DNA of 64,000 nt from Arthrobacter terricola (GCF_004354015.1 NZ_SMRU01000023.1:1-64000); one strand, 5' to 3'; counted from the stretch's first letter, positions 8,648 through 17,306 are shown. Made by a program: numbers and translations. Notes: generated by a model from the sequence alone, not told the origin.

Positions 8648-8899
8648 CTACTCGTCGTGTCCTTGGTCGCCGCTCATCTGGTCCTCTGCAGGCGGGGTCT
8701 CGCCCGGCGGTACGCCGCCGCCAGGCTCCAGTCCGGTGACGTTTCCCTCAAGCGGATCCGGGTTGGCCGATGCGGCGGGGTCCGGGTGCTTGTCGTCGAC
8801 CCTGGAGTCTTCCGGCCGGTCCGTACCCTTCGGCTGGTCGCTACCGGGCGCTCCGAACGTCCTCGGGTCGTCTTCCGGATCAAAGCTGGTCATGGCCAA
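8648..8899 (-). CDS. DUF6480 family protein
   Basis: An 83-residue, proline- and aspartate-rich, apparently disordered protein. The C-terminal signature LEPGGGVPPGETPPAEDQMS is the hallmark of the small actinobacterial DUF6480 family, found next to stress-type membrane genes. Its function is unknown. The ribosome site GAGGAAGGGAA precedes the start. Just upstream on the same strand lies AATAGTACGTATGCTGAG, a weak relative of the palindrome found before other genes in this window. Confidence 0.75.
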   Translation of the reverse strand: MAMTSFDPEDDPRTFGAPGSDQPKGTDRPEDSRVDDKHPDPAASANPDPLEGNVTGLEPGGGVPPGETPPAEDQMSGDQGHDE

Positions 8900-9084
8900 T
8901 TCCCTTCCTCAGCATACGTACTATTTTGCCTGCCAGCGTAGTCCGGGCGCCCGGAGCCAACAAGTGGCCGTAGTGACCCATGAAGGCTCCGATGGGGATG
9001 GCTCAGGAGCCTCATTCTGCACTCTTTACCACATGCTGCTGGCGAGTGGGGAGGCAAGGCACATGTCGGGATCCGTCGTCGGCA

Positions 9085-9828
9085 TCATCGGGGAAGGCAT
9101 CTGGCCTGGATTGACGGGGTCGGCTGTGCTCCATGTCGATGTGCGAGTTTTCCGATGGAGCTGGGGTTCAGTTGCTGGAGGAGCGCCCGGGGACCCGAAT
9201 AGACTTCGACCGCTCCGGATTCAAAAAGCTCGGCCGCACTGATACCGCCGCAGGTGACGCCGATTGTTTCGATGCCGAGCCGGGCCGCAGCCTGGACATC
9301 CCAGACGGAATCCCCGACAAACACCACATCTGCCGCATTCAATTGCAGCTTTTCAAGCGCGGCGACAAGGATGTCGGGGGAGGGCTTGCTCTCGGCGGCG
9401 TCAGCTGAACTCGTCACGCAGTCGATCCAGGGTCCGGCATCGAGAACGCTTCGGAGCACCTGAAGGTCACGCTCATGCGCCGAGGACGCCAGTGCCACGG
9501 CCAAGCCGGATTCGGCGCATGTCCGCAGGAGGGACCTTGCGGATTCGAAGGGGCGGATGGCGGGCCAGAAGGTCGAGAATATCGCCCCATGCGCGCTCTT
9601 GACGGCATCGCGGACCCCTTCATAGCACTTCACCGGCAGCAGCCGCTCAAGCAGCTTGTCGCCACCCATCCCGATGTGCCGGTGGATGAGCGCCATGGGC
9701 ACCTCCAGTTCGTGTTGCCGGAAGGCCTGCCACCATGCGATGGTGTGGAAATAGGTGGAATCCACCAAGGTTCCGTCAACATCGAACAGGACTCCGGCGT
9801 GTTTGGCGCCTTTGGATTGTTCCTCCAC
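9085..9828 (-). CDS. HAD family hydrolase (phosphoglycolate phosphatase-like)
   Basis: A 247-residue protein with motif I FDVDGTLVDS (nucleophile Asp16, acid Asp18), an alpha-helical cap, motif II ASSAHER near residue 114, a lysine in ESKPSPD (motif III) near 148 and motif IV VFVGDSVWD near 170. This is the complete catalytic set of a soluble HAD phosphatase of the beta-phosphoglucomutase/phosphatase subfamily. The C-terminal 20 residues look non-conserved. Substrate cannot be predicted. It lies 50 bases downstream of the YihY gene and could be cotranscribed with the stress operon. Confidence 0.88.
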   Translation of the reverse strand: MEEQSKGAKHAGVLFDVDGTLVDSTYFHTIAWWQAFRQHELEVPMALIHRHIGMGGDKLLERLLPVKCYEGVRDAVKSAHGAIFSTFWPAIRPFESARSLLRTCAESGLAVALASSAHERDLQVLRSVLDAGPWIDCVTSSADAAESKPSPDILVAALEKLQLNAADVVFVGDSVWDVQAAARLGIETIGVTCGGISAAELFESGAVEVYSGPRALLQQLNPSSIGKLAHRHGAQPTPSIQARCLPR

Positions 9829-9878
9829 TGGTGACGACCTTCTCTGTTCTGCTTGCCAAGCCGTGCCCGCTGGATGGT

Positions 9879-10949
9879 TCAGTTTTTCTCCGGGCGGTTC
9901 TGTTCGCGGAGTTCCTGTCCGCGGTGGATTTCCGTTTCTTCCTGGTCCTGCAGCTTTTTGCTGCGCTTGGTACCCCTGGGCGGCAGTTGGATGGTTTCTT
10001 CGGCGCTGATTCCCGCCTGCAGCTCACGTCCGCGTTCCATTTCTGCGTCGAATTCCGCGCCGAACAGCAGGGACATGTTCAGTATCCAGAGCCACAGCAG
10101 CGCGACGATCACGCCGCCTATGGTTCCGTAAGTTTTGTTGTAGCTGCTGAAGTTGGCCACGTAGAAGGCAAAGCCCAGGGAGGCCAGGACGAACACGAGC
10201 AGGGCTATGAACGAGCCGATGCTCATCCAGCGGAACCTGGGCTGTTTCACGTTCGGGGTGGCGTAGTACAGGACAGCGATGTTCACGATGACCAGCAGGA
10301 CAATGACCGGCCATTTGGCGATGCTCCACACCGAGATGATGTCTCCGCCGAATCCGGCTGCGGTTCCGGCGGTGTCGGCTACGGGTCCGCTGATCGCCAG
10401 CATCCCGGCGATCAGTGCCACGATGGCGATTGTGAGGACGGTGACTCCGAGCATGGTTGCCCGGAGTTTGACGAAACCGCGCCCTTCGTCCACCTCGTAG
10501 ACGCGGTTCATGGCCCGGCTGAAGGCCCCGACGTAACCGGACGCGGACCACAGGGCGGTGGCGAGCCCGATGACGAGGGCGAACCCGGCCGATGCCGAGG
10601 TGGTGAGCTCTTCGATGGGCTGGCGGATGGCATCAACCGTGGATCCCGGGGCGATGCTTCGGACGACATCGAGGAGCGCGCCCGTGGTCCTTCCTGCCTG
10701 ACCGAAAATTCCCAGCAAGGAGACCAGTGCGAGAAGGGCAGGGAAAAGCGAGAGCACCGCATAGTAGGTCAGGCCCGCTGCGGCGTCCGGGCATTGGTCC
10801 TTGCCGAACTCGCGCAAGGTTCTTTTGGCGATGTATGTCCAGGTTGGTTTGGCGAGGTCGGCGGGACCGGCCGGTTTGCGGGCATCGTCCGCCGCGGGGG
10901 CTGTTCGGGCCTTGACGGTGCTGGTTTCCTCGGGCTCGTCCGTGGTCAT
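9879..10949 (-). CDS. YihY/virulence factor BrkB family membrane protein
   Basis: The 356-residue product has a charged N-terminal 40 residues and then the YihY core: DAAAGLTYYAVLSLFPALLA near 55-75, a polar loop, and six membrane helices, ending with the conserved TYGTIGGVIVALLWLWILN and SLLFGAEFDAEMER near 300. The C-terminus is highly charged and basic. These proteins sit in the cytoplasmic membrane and are often encoded with DUF3618 and DUF1469 genes in actinobacteria, as here (102 bases downstream of the DUF3618 gene). Biochemical role unknown. Confidence 0.9.
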   Translation of the reverse strand: MTTDEPEETSTVKARTAPAADDARKPAGPADLAKPTWTYIAKRTLREFGKDQCPDAAAGLTYYAVLSLFPALLALVSLLGIFGQAGRTTGALLDVVRSIAPGSTVDAIRQPIEELTTSASAGFALVIGLATALWSASGYVGAFSRAMNRVYEVDEGRGFVKLRATMLGVTVLTIAIVALIAGMLAISGPVADTAGTAAGFGGDIISVWSIAKWPVIVLLVIVNIAVLYYATPNVKQPRFRWMSIGSFIALLVFVLASLGFAFYVANFSSYNKTYGTIGGVIVALLWLWILNMSLLFGAEFDAEMERGRELQAGISAEETIQLPPRGTKRSKKLQDQEETEIHRGQELREQNRPEKN

Positions 10950-11050
10950 CGTTGTCCCTCATTCCGATACGGCCGCAGGCGTGCTCAGCCCGCGCCCGCA
11001 CAAAGGCCCCTTCGCGCGGGCACGGGTCTGTCAGCACGACTCGGCAGGGA

Positions 11051-11593
11051 TCAGGCTGGCCGGATGCGGTCCGTTGCGTCTGCCGCGGTTTCGGTGACGT
11101 CGGAGACGGCGATCTGGCTTTCTTCTTTGACGTGTTCCGCGGCTTCCGTAGCGGCAGTCTTGACGTTCTCCAATGCCTCCCGGGCGGGCTGCTGGAGATC
11201 CTGGGCTGCGTCTTTCGCGGCCGCCGCGAGTTCGGCAGTGACGGGTTCTGCGGCTTCCTTGAGGGCGCCTGCCGCTTCCTTTTCTTTCTCACTGGCCGGA
11301 ATGAGGGACGCGACCAGCAATCCTGCGCCGAAGGCTATCAGCCCTGCAGCCAGCGGGTTGCCTTGTGTTTTTCCGGTGAGCCGGCGCGGTGCGTCGCCGA
11401 TCGCCGTGCCGGCGTCGTCCACCGCTCCCATGACGCTCTCCCGCACTCCGAAGACGGCGTCTTTCACTTTCTCCGTCTGGCGCCGGACAACGTGCGATGG
11501 CGTCACCTTGTCCGCTACGGCGTCGACGTTAGTGCCAAGCCGACGGCGGGTTTCTTCGATTTCTGAACGGATGTCATCCGGGTTTTCACTCAT
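11051..11593 (-). CDS. DUF3618 domain-containing membrane-associated protein
   Basis: Starting at the ATG that overlaps the previous gene by 4 bases, the 180-residue protein opens with NPDDIRSEIEETRRRLGTNV, the DUF3618 signature. It carries one membrane helix near residue 85-105 (NPLAAGLIAFGAGLLVASLI) and a long alanine- and glutamate-rich amphipathic helix resembling late-embryogenesis or apolipoprotein-like repeats (AAAKDAAQDLQQPAREALEN). Such helices suggest membrane-surface association. It is the third gene of a translationally coupled operon. Confidence 0.85.
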   Translation of the reverse strand: MSENPDDIRSEIEETRRRLGTNVDAVADKVTPSHVVRRQTEKVKDAVFGVRESVMGAVDDAGTAIGDAPRRLTGKTQGNPLAAGLIAFGAGLLVASLIPASEKEKEAAGALKEAAEPVTAELAAAAKDAAQDLQQPAREALENVKTAATEAAEHVKEESQIAVSDVTETAADATDRIRPA

Positions 11594-12015
11594 CGTTGTT
11601 CCTCGCGTGGTTTGAGTGTTTCTGGGATTTCCTGGATTGTTTCGACTGTCCGGGGAAAGCCTTTGACGGATTTGAGTTCCGAGCGGCCTTTGATTGCCAG
11701 GGCTGCGGCGATGATCGCCCAGAGGACGGCCACGACGACGGCGGACCAGCCCAAGCCGATCAGCTCTCCCAGCGCGTACCAGAGGGCCAGGGACAAAAAG
11801 AGCAGGACAAAATGTCCCGCAACGCCGGCGCCGCCAAGCATTCCGGCGCTCCTGCCGGCCCGGGTGGCGGACTGCTTCAACTCGGCCTTCGCCAGTTCCA
11901 CTTCCTGGCGGATCAGGGTGGAAAGGTCCTGGGTCACCTCTCCCAACAGATCGCCCAGCGATGTCGACTCCGCCTTGAGGTGCGCCGGTGTCGGCGGGAG
12001 TTCGCTGTCGGTCAT
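11590..12015 (-). CDS. DUF1469 / phage holin family protein
   Basis: The 141-residue protein has an N-terminal amphipathic helix (LGDLLGEVTQDLSTLIRQEV, ELAKAELKQ) and two membrane helices at about 60-80 and 84-104 separated by a short loop, the layout of the DUF1469 (actinobacterial holin superfamily III) proteins. Despite the name these are not usually phage genes; they accompany DUF3618 proteins. Both ends overlap neighbours by 4 bases (ATGA), so translation is coupled. A role in membrane stability is often assumed but not established. Confidence 0.85.
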   Translation of the reverse strand: MTDSELPPTPAHLKAESTSLGDLLGEVTQDLSTLIRQEVELAKAELKQSATRAGRSAGMLGGAGVAGHFVLLFLSLALWYALGELIGLGWSAVVVAVLWAIIAAALAIKGRSELKSVKGFPRTVETIQEIPETLKPREEQR

Positions 12016-12851
12016 CGTGGCCCACCGCTGTCGGGAGCTGCTCCGAATCCAGGCCCGGCGTCGCGTGGTTCCTGCCCGGGCGCGCTGTAAACGGGATCGG
12101 GCGGGTACGTTCCGCCGGCGGCGCCGGCCTCGTTTGGTGGCGGGGTGGCGCCGGCATATCCGGCCGTGGTGACGTCCGGACCCGTGAGCTGGACAGCGGG
12201 AGGGGGCACTGTCATTCCTGCTCCAGGGACGAAGCGCCGGTCCGCGTCCCGGTCCGGCTGCTGCACGGCGGCGATTCTTGTGGAACCGTCTGCGCCGGCG
12301 CTCAGGCCACGGCTCAGCCTTCCGGCAAGGATCCCGGCCCCGGCGGCAAGCACGAGGAACGCGCCCGGGCGCTGCCGGGCGAAGGTCTTGACCTCGTCGA
12401 GCACTGATCCCGGCTCCCTGTCCTCCAGCCAACGTGCCACGGAGGAAGACCGCTCAGCCGCTTGCCGTACCAGATCGGTGGCAACGCCGGGGTCCTCGGA
12501 GGCGTTGGCCATGGAACGAAGTTCCTCCGAGACGGACCGTAGCCCGGAGGCGACTTTCTGCTGCTGTCTGCCGGCTTGGTCCATCAACTCCAGTCTCGCC
12601 TGGTCAAGGAGGTCCCTCGCGTTTGTCTTCACTTCCGCCGCAACGTTTGCCGCTTCGTCTTTTGCGGTTTCCACCACATCCGTCGCGGACTCTCTGGCCT
12701 GCTCGGCGGCGTTCCCTGCCCCATCCTTGATCGTGTCCGGCGTGGATGGATCCATGCCGGGCTCGGGCACGGTGGCGTGCGCCCCCGGTGCGCGTCGGCT
12801 GGTCGGGGAGGAGCCGTAGCTCCCGTCCTGCGGCCATTGGTTCTCTGTCAT
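12012..12851 (-). CDS. Amphipathic coiled-coil protein with one membrane helix
   Basis: The 279-residue product is first gene of the operon. After a polar start it has a long helix rich in Ala, Glu and Lys (AGNAAEQARESATDVVETAK, DEAANVAAEVKTNARDLLDQ), a segment RSVSEELRSMANASEDPG, a membrane helix near residue 165-182 (PGAFLVLAAGAGILAGRLS) and a proline- and glycine-rich tail of about 90 residues. It resembles LEA-like stress proteins in composition. The palindrome CTAAGCATGCTTAG lies about 65 bases upstream. Function inferred only as membrane- or desiccation-related. Confidence 0.75.
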   Translation of the reverse strand: MTENQWPQDGSYGSSPTSRRAPGAHATVPEPGMDPSTPDTIKDGAGNAAEQARESATDVVETAKDEAANVAAEVKTNARDLLDQARLELMDQAGRQQQKVASGLRSVSEELRSMANASEDPGVATDLVRQAAERSSSVARWLEDREPGSVLDEVKTFARQRPGAFLVLAAGAGILAGRLSRGLSAGADGSTRIAAVQQPDRDADRRFVPGAGMTVPPPAVQLTGPDVTTAGYAGATPPPNEAGAAGGTYPPDPVYSAPGQEPRDAGPGFGAAPDSGGPR

Positions 12852-12914
12852 CTTCGCTCTCTTTCCAAAAAGGTCTGCTACGGATCAAGAACCAGAAATA
12901 CTGGCCAAATAATA

Positions 12915-12928
12915 CTAAGCATGCTTAG
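12915..12928. promoter_or_regulatory. Palindromic site CTAAGCATGCTTAG
   Basis: A perfect 14-base inverted repeat with AT-rich flanks (TAGTATTATTT on the minus strand) sits about 65 bases before the start of the minus-strand stress operon. Related sites occur at 27508-27525, 29836-29853 and 44500-44521, each upstream of stress-type genes, so it is a candidate operator or activator site for a shared regulator. Confidence 0.6.
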
Positions 12929-13190
12929 CATCTGAACGGAAGCCCTCTTTACGCTCCATCTGGTGACCACGAGGGCCAGCGACAAGCAAGTGGGTTCCGA
13001 GCCGCTCTCGGCGGCTGGTCACCGGCCCTCAACGCTCGACAGCGCCCACCCACGGGACGATACATTGCGACATTGTTCCAGAAAGCATGGGCAGCGAGGT
13101 GGACCCCGACTTCGTGTGGCTTGTGGTGGCCATCCGCAGGCCATGAGGAAGGGATTCAGTTTCAGTCGTGGCGTCTGATGTGGATCCTTT
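12929..13190. other. Intergenic region, nothing recognised
   Basis: Between the stress operon promoter and the next small gene no frame looks coding on either strand. No tRNA-like fold or strong hairpin was noticed. Confidence 0.3.
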
Positions 13191-13310
13191 TTATGAGGAC
13201 CCGGAACGGGTCCTCGACGTCTGACCCGAATCCATACGAATAGCTGCTGCCGCCACGACTGCAACGATGGTGATGACCCAACCGAGGAGCTCCAAGACTT
13301 CGCGCGGCAT
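13191..13310 (-). CDS. Single-helix small membrane protein
   Basis: A 39-residue frame starts at an ATG preceded by AAGGAG at the correct 8-base spacing. The first half is a membrane helix (VLELLGWVITIVAVVAAAAI) and the second a polar serine/arginine tail. The good ribosome site is the main reason to call it. Upstream in-frame sequence lacks coding character, so the short form is preferred. Function unknown. Confidence 0.5.
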   Translation of the reverse strand: MPREVLELLGWVITIVAVVAAAAIRMDSGQTSRTRSGSS

Positions 13311-13588
13311 CTGACTGGCTCCTTCCTGCTCGTTGAACGTCCTGGCCTCCACTCGTTGAACCGGGATCAGCATCCCACCGGGCCACGGCTCCGTAAACAG
13401 GGGAGCGATACCGGCGAAACTTCCGCAGGAACCGTTCCTGCATTGCCCACGGGTACACGGCAAGAAGCCATTCCCCTTTGGCATTCCAGGAAAACGGCTG
13501 GACGGCGCGCCCAACCTGACCCGCGCTTAGCGAGGTCCAATCACTACTTGACGGATAAAGAAAGCATCCAAGGAAAACCCAGTTGTCA

Positions 13589-13951
13589 TCAGAGCGCGAA
13601 GAAGACCGCGGCTCCAAGCCACAGCAGACCCATCAGCATGTAGACAAAACCCATGGCCTTGATACTTGGTACATCGGCGAAGGTGAACTGCTCAGGGGAG
13701 AGGCCCCGGCTCTCCTTGTACATACGCGACCACGAACTTGCCGTGCCTTTGAGGTCCCTGAAAACGTAGAAACCGAAGAGGGTGAGGAAAACACCAGCCA
13801 TACCAAGTTCGGCGAGGCCAAGCCATCTCTGACCTGTGAGCGTATAGATCAGCGGGACCAAGAGGAACAGCGACGGGAAGAGCCACGAAAAGGCCCGCGC
13901 AGGCTGCGGCATCCCGGTGGCAAGCCGCTTAATGAGCCGGAAGGTTTTCAT
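13589..13951 (-). CDS. Membrane protein with three helices, unknown
   Basis: The 120-residue product has helices at about 20-40 (AFSWLFPSLFLLVPLIYTL), 47-66 (LAELGMAGVFLTLFGFYVF) and 99-118 (GFVYMLMGLLWLGAAVFFA), with a polar loop of about 30 residues (DLKGTASSWSRMYKESRG) between the second and third. The N-terminus is basic. A GCTAAGCA half-site of the window's palindrome lies 20-30 bases before the start. No family recognised. Confidence 0.65.
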   Translation of the reverse strand: MKTFRLIKRLATGMPQPARAFSWLFPSLFLLVPLIYTLTGQRWLGLAELGMAGVFLTLFGFYVFRDLKGTASSWSRMYKESRGLSPEQFTFADVPSIKAMGFVYMLMGLLWLGAAVFFAL

Positions 13952-14053
13952 GATTTTTTCCCCCAGATCTGCTTAGCTCTCCGCTGTCCGGTACACAGGT
14001 TCTTGACGGCAGGATAGACCCGCCATGGCCGGTACACACCTACCGCGCCCGGA

Positions 14054-14581
14054 ATGCAGGCGTATGAGCAGACGAGCGACATCTCGTTCCCCCACGAACA
14101 ACCTCGACGGTATCCTTCATGCCCGCTCGCGATCCTCGGCCTCAACCCCGGAGCACCGAAGGTCGTGCGACGACCGTGGCACAACTTCCACACGGCCGGA
14201 AGACACAACGATCATTTCCTGGCCGAGGCCTTCCGGGACACCGCGTACTGGGGCGCGCACATGACTGACCTGCTCAGCGAGGTCAATTCGAAGTCGGCGA
14301 CGCTCGATCTGAGCGACGAGACCATCCGCCGATACGTTTCGGTGCTTGTGGATCAACTGCAGGCCCTGGAGGCGGTAGACCCGCTGTTCATCTTGATCGG
14401 CGCGAAGACCGCCAAGGCGTTCACCGACCATGCCCCGGTCTTGGCGGACAGGCTCGGCCTTGCCAGGGTCCGCCCGGTCGCCGTGCCGCATTACTTAGCA
14501 GCGTACGGCAGGGTTCATGGGAACAGCCCCGGAAAGTACCGGCGATTCGTCTTGGCAGCGTTGGCGACCGCCGACGACTGA
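14054..14581 (+). CDS. Uracil-DNA glycosylase-like domain protein
   Basis: The 175-residue product contains LAILGLNPG at residues 25-33, the motif I type seen in the uracil-DNA glycosylase superfamily (GxxPG/GxNPG), a central helical region and a late segment PVAVPHYLAAYGRVHGNSPG that may correspond to the His-containing motif II region (H near 147 in VPHYL). It is slightly short for the family (about 190-230). Proteins of this kind excise damaged bases or serve unknown roles in actinobacterial accessory DNA. The call rests on the two motifs. Confidence 0.55.
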   Translation: MQAYEQTSDISFPHEQPRRYPSCPLAILGLNPGAPKVVRRPWHNFHTAGRHNDHFLAEAFRDTAYWGAHMTDLLSEVNSKSATLDLSDETIRRYVSVLVDQLQALEAVDPLFILIGAKTAKAFTDHAPVLADRLGLARVRPVAVPHYLAAYGRVHGNSPGKYRRFVLAALATADD

Positions 14582-14789
14582 TGCTGTCATCACCCTGCCC
14601 ACCTCGATCATAATTTTGTCCCATTGAGCCGGAAGGCACTGTTAGACCGACACAGGCGGGTGGCCGGCGGGAACCGGCGCGATAGTAGCCTCCACGCACA
14701 CCGCTGAGTGGTGAAAGACGTGACATTAGGTGGTCGGTCGGGGCAGATTGGGTGGCAAACGGCGCCTGCACAGCCTCCGCAGGCGATTC

Positions 14790-15180
14790 ACCACCTAATG
14801 GGAAGGGCCGTGCCCGGGGTTGTGCATCCTCCGGTTGCCGTGGCGCGTCGAGCGACAAGACCAAGGACCTGTAAGCGAAGAACATGATGGACGCGGCCAG
14901 GATTCCGAGGACTTGACGCTGGCCTACTGCCGAGGCGCATAGATCGTCGCGACGCCGATGACAGCAGCGTCAACCATCTCCATGGGCGTGTGATCAGTGC
15001 AAGGTCTGGAGACGCCCACGATCCAGGCCCCGCGCCGTGTGAAACCCGCAAGCACGGCTGAGGCGATCGTCGCCATGATGAACTCACCCCGTACAGGACT
15101 GCCTGGAAGACGACAAGGACCCATGCCGTTGCAACCATGAAAACCGAAACAGAGGCAAGAATCCTACGCGTCGTCATCAC
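14790..15180 (-). pseudogene. Decayed small membrane protein with two frameshifts
   Basis: Three minus-strand frames continue one another: the first gives MTTRRILASVSVFMVATAWV plus VVFQAVLYG, the second EFIMATIASAVLAGFTRRGA followed by a polar loop and VDAAVIGVATIYA, the third VLGILAASIMFFAYRSLVL. Joined, they make a plausible three-helix protein of about 110 residues. Two indels, near 15085-15095 and near 14910-14930, break it. No functional product is expected unless the indels are sequencing errors. Confidence 0.5.
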
Positions 15181-15205
15181 GGTGCCACTGCGACAAAGCG
15201 CGCCG

Positions 15206-15547
15206 TCATGGGATTCTGTCGTCGTACCGGACCGGGTAGCCGAGCTCTTTCGCAGCGTCGAGGACGTCGAACGGCCGTTGGGTCAGAAACGCCCAGGGCA
15301 TGATCTCCCCGGCGAGGAAGTTCACCCGTCCCCAGGGATCCAAGGCGTGCAGACGGCCCGGGTAGACGTCCCGGACGGCGGCGCGCTCGAGGCGCCAGGG
15401 ACCGAAAAGCCGTGCGAGCAAACGGAATCTCATCCGGAATTCGAGGTGGGACGGCTTGATGGTGAGCACGACCCAGGCACCCATGATCCTGGTCATTACG
15501 CCTGGTCTTACCAAGCCACCATTGAACACCTTCGTCCACTCGGTCAC
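15206..15547 (-). CDS. Hypothetical protein, paralog of the next upstream gene
   Basis: The 113-residue product starts at GTG 15547. It shares with the adjacent gene the string pattern LEFRxRxR, ARxFGPWRLE, VRxVYPGxxH, RxNFLA, PWxFxTQxP and LGYPVxYDD over its whole length, so the two are tandem duplicates. The fold looks like a small beta-rich PH-like domain with tryptophans. Unknown function. The 75-base gap and same direction suggest one transcript. Confidence 0.72.
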   Translation of the reverse strand: MTEWTKVFNGGLVRPGVMTRIMGAWVVLTIKPSHLEFRMRFRLLARLFGPWRLERAAVRDVYPGRLHALDPWGRVNFLAGEIMPWAFLTQRPFDVLDAAKELGYPVRYDDRIP

Positions 15548-15622
15548 CTTAGATCACGCTCGTTCAATCCAGCATCCTTCCGGGAATCCATGGAACGGGA
15601 CAACAGAGATCAAAGCGCGCCG

Positions 15623-16006
15623 TCATCGGATCGGATCGTCGTACATGACCGGGTAGCCGAGCTGTTCCGCGGCGCCCAGGACGCCCTCGGGCCATTGGGT
15701 CATAAAGACCCACGGCATGTTCGTCTGGGCGAGGAAATTGATCCTGACCCACAGGAAGACGGGGTGCGTACCGCCCGGATAGACCGTGCGGACGGTCGGA
15801 TGCTCGAGCCGCCAAGGGCCGAAGTGCCGTGCCCACCAACGGGATCTGGGTCGAAACTCAAGCTGCGAGGCGCTCATGGTGAGGATGGCCCACGGTCCTT
15901 CGATCCTGAACCGGCCGGGGATCGCAAAGCCGCCCCTGAATTCGTATTCGATCGGGCTACCCTCAGATCTCTGTCGGTCTGTCCCGGTGACGTCTTGCCC
16001 GCTCAT
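15623..16006 (-). CDS. Hypothetical protein, tandem paralog
   Basis: The 127-residue product is the longer, first-transcribed member of the tandem pair. It has a polar N-terminal 18 residues, then PIEYEFRGGFAIPGRFRIEG, a strand GPWAILTMSASQLEFR, and the shared FGPWRLE and LGYPVMYDD elements. Paired hydrophobic strands and the absence of helices suggest a PH-like beta domain. No signal peptide. Duplication with divergence is directly visible; role unknown. Confidence 0.72.
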   Translation of the reverse strand: MSGQDVTGTDRQRSEGSPIEYEFRGGFAIPGRFRIEGPWAILTMSASQLEFRPRSRWWARHFGPWRLEHPTVRTVYPGGTHPVFLWVRINFLAQTNMPWVFMTQWPEGVLGAAEQLGYPVMYDDPIR

Positions 16007-16019
16007 TTAGCCGGTCCCC

Positions 16020-16145
16020 TCAGAGGCCATCGAACATGAGGATCAGAACGAGATTGGCGGCAAACAACAAGAAGATCGCGGCCACGACGAGAATGGTCGG
16101 GGCCGACAAGATCACGGCGGTGAGAGGGATACACCCAACCCTCAA
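16020..16145 (-). CDS. Possible 41-residue single-helix membrane peptide
   Basis: A minus-strand frame opening at TTG 16145 encodes PLTAVILSAPTILVVAAIFL followed by LFAANLVLILMFDGL and stops at 16020, 14 bases before the start of the tandem paralog. The strongly hydrophobic, well-ordered helix argues against chance, but the start codon is weak and no good ribosome site is seen. Confidence 0.35.
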   Translation of the reverse strand: MRVGCIPLTAVILSAPTILVVAAIFLLFAANLVLILMFDGL

Positions 16146-16399
16146 CTAGCAACGGCATTTCGACTCCATCGGAAGACCGCAAAGAACCAACCGAACAGCA
16201 CGCATGCTGACTCCCCGGATATTCGATGTACCCCAGTTCCAGACAGAACCCGACACCGGGTCCAAGGTGATAATCGGACCTGGGAACCGTCCGTGGCAAG
16301 AGCGGGTAGTACCCGATTTTTCGCTGACGCCTCTCGCGCGTATGACAATTGGCAGCGAATCGGCTTGACGGCGCAGTCATCCCGGGAGAGGGTTGGCGC

Positions 16400-16768
16400 A
16401 TGGCAACCCGGTGCGTTCATGTCATCGCCGCGGCGGCTGTCGTCATATCCGCGTTGAGTGGATGCGCGGAGCCGGCAGCCCCGAACAACGCCGTCCCGCA
16501 GACTCCGACACCCACCGTTTCCGCTGTCCCTTTCGCGCTGCTCACGCACTGCGGCATTCATGAGGTCAGGGTGGAGGACACTTTCTACGTGGCCGACCAG
16601 CCGTTGGACGACGGCAACGGCAATCCTCCCGCGGGATGGGGCAACCCGTTCCAGGAGGGCACCATGATGGTGGACGGCGGAAAGGCGGTTTTCCGTGACG
16701 ACAGCGGCCACACCGTGACCTTCCGTGAACGGCCGGGGGCCACTTCCTTCCTTCGAACGTGTTCGTGA
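16400..16768 (+). CDS. Small lipoprotein, unknown
   Basis: The 122-residue product has a signal sequence with hydrophobic core AAAAVVISALSGC ending in a lipobox (ALSGC, Cys22), a Pro/Thr-rich spacer and a compact domain with THCGIHEVRVEDTFYVAD near residue 49 and PPAGWGNPFQEGTMMV near 77. Similar small actinobacterial lipoproteins with a GWGNPFQxG motif are of unknown function. The GAGGGTTGGCGC upstream is an acceptable ribosome site. Its stop overlaps the start of the monooxygenase-like gene. Confidence 0.75.
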   Translation: MATRCVHVIAAAAVVISALSGCAEPAAPNNAVPQTPTPTVSAVPFALLTHCGIHEVRVEDTFYVADQPLDDGNGNPPAGWGNPFQEGTMMVDGGKAVFRDDSGHTVTFRERPGATSFLRTCS

Positions 16769-17046
16769 TGATTGCAGTTCATCTCAGCGGGCAAATTGTC
16801 TGCGTCGACATGGACGAGGTGGCGTCCGTCGTCCTGCACCTCCCCAACCATGTGGCCCTGACGCGCGCCGAGCCCGGGTGCATTTCCTTCACTGTGACCC
16901 GCACCGGGAATCCGCTGGTGTGGCAGGTCGATGAGCGGTTCAGCGACGCCGAGGCCTTCTACGCCCATCAGGACCGGGCGGCGAGCAGTGAGTGGGGCCG
17001 AGCCACCGCCAGGATCGAGCGCCGCTACACGGTCGAAGGTCTCTGA
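16768..17046 (+). CDS. Antibiotic biosynthesis monooxygenase-like (ABM) domain protein
   Basis: Start chosen at the ATG that overlaps the lipoprotein stop (TGATG). The 92-residue ferredoxin-like domain contains MDEVASVVLHLPNHVALTRA, EPGCISFTVTRTGNPLVWQV and DERFSDAEAFYAHQDRAASS, the usual order of the ABM superfamily. Members act as cofactor-free oxygenases or quinol-modifying enzymes and are often stress induced; the precise reaction is not predictable. Coupled to the lipoprotein gene. Confidence 0.8.
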   Translation: MIAVHLSGQIVCVDMDEVASVVLHLPNHVALTRAEPGCISFTVTRTGNPLVWQVDERFSDAEAFYAHQDRAASSEWGRATARIERRYTVEGL

Positions 17047-17162
17047 GGTTTCGAACATCGCCCGCGATCCCTTTCCGGTCTCATCTCGTTGGGCAGCGAT
17101 GGCTGTGACGTGGCCGGACCCCTGCCGGGTGAACCCCAAGCCAGCTCGGTTATCATCCGGGC

Positions 17163-17306
17163 ATGGGGAAATACAGTACGGGATATTTGGCCCGGGATGA
17201 ACGGCGCGAGCGTCGGAAGAGGCTGCGGCAGAAACTTGCCTACGTCGGACTTGGGGTGCTGGCAGCGGCGACGGTGCTTGTCGTCTTTCTGGCTTTGCGG
17301 CGCTGA
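17163..17306 (+). CDS. Small basic single-helix membrane protein
   Basis: A 47-residue frame starting MGKYSTGYLARDERRERRKR has a strongly basic N-terminus and a C-terminal membrane helix (LAYVGLGVLAAATVLVVFLA). The positive-inside arrangement and clean helix support a real tail-anchored small protein. It is too short for most gene finders. No family recognised. Confidence 0.5.
   Translation: MGKYSTGYLARDERRERRKRLRQKLAYVGLGVLAAATVLVVFLALRR

Noticed and set aside
9735..11615. Plus-strand open frame of over 600 residues opposite the YihY/DUF3618 genes
   Set aside because: It is antisense to two well-conserved genes, has no conserved domain, and arises from high G+C reading of the reverse codons.
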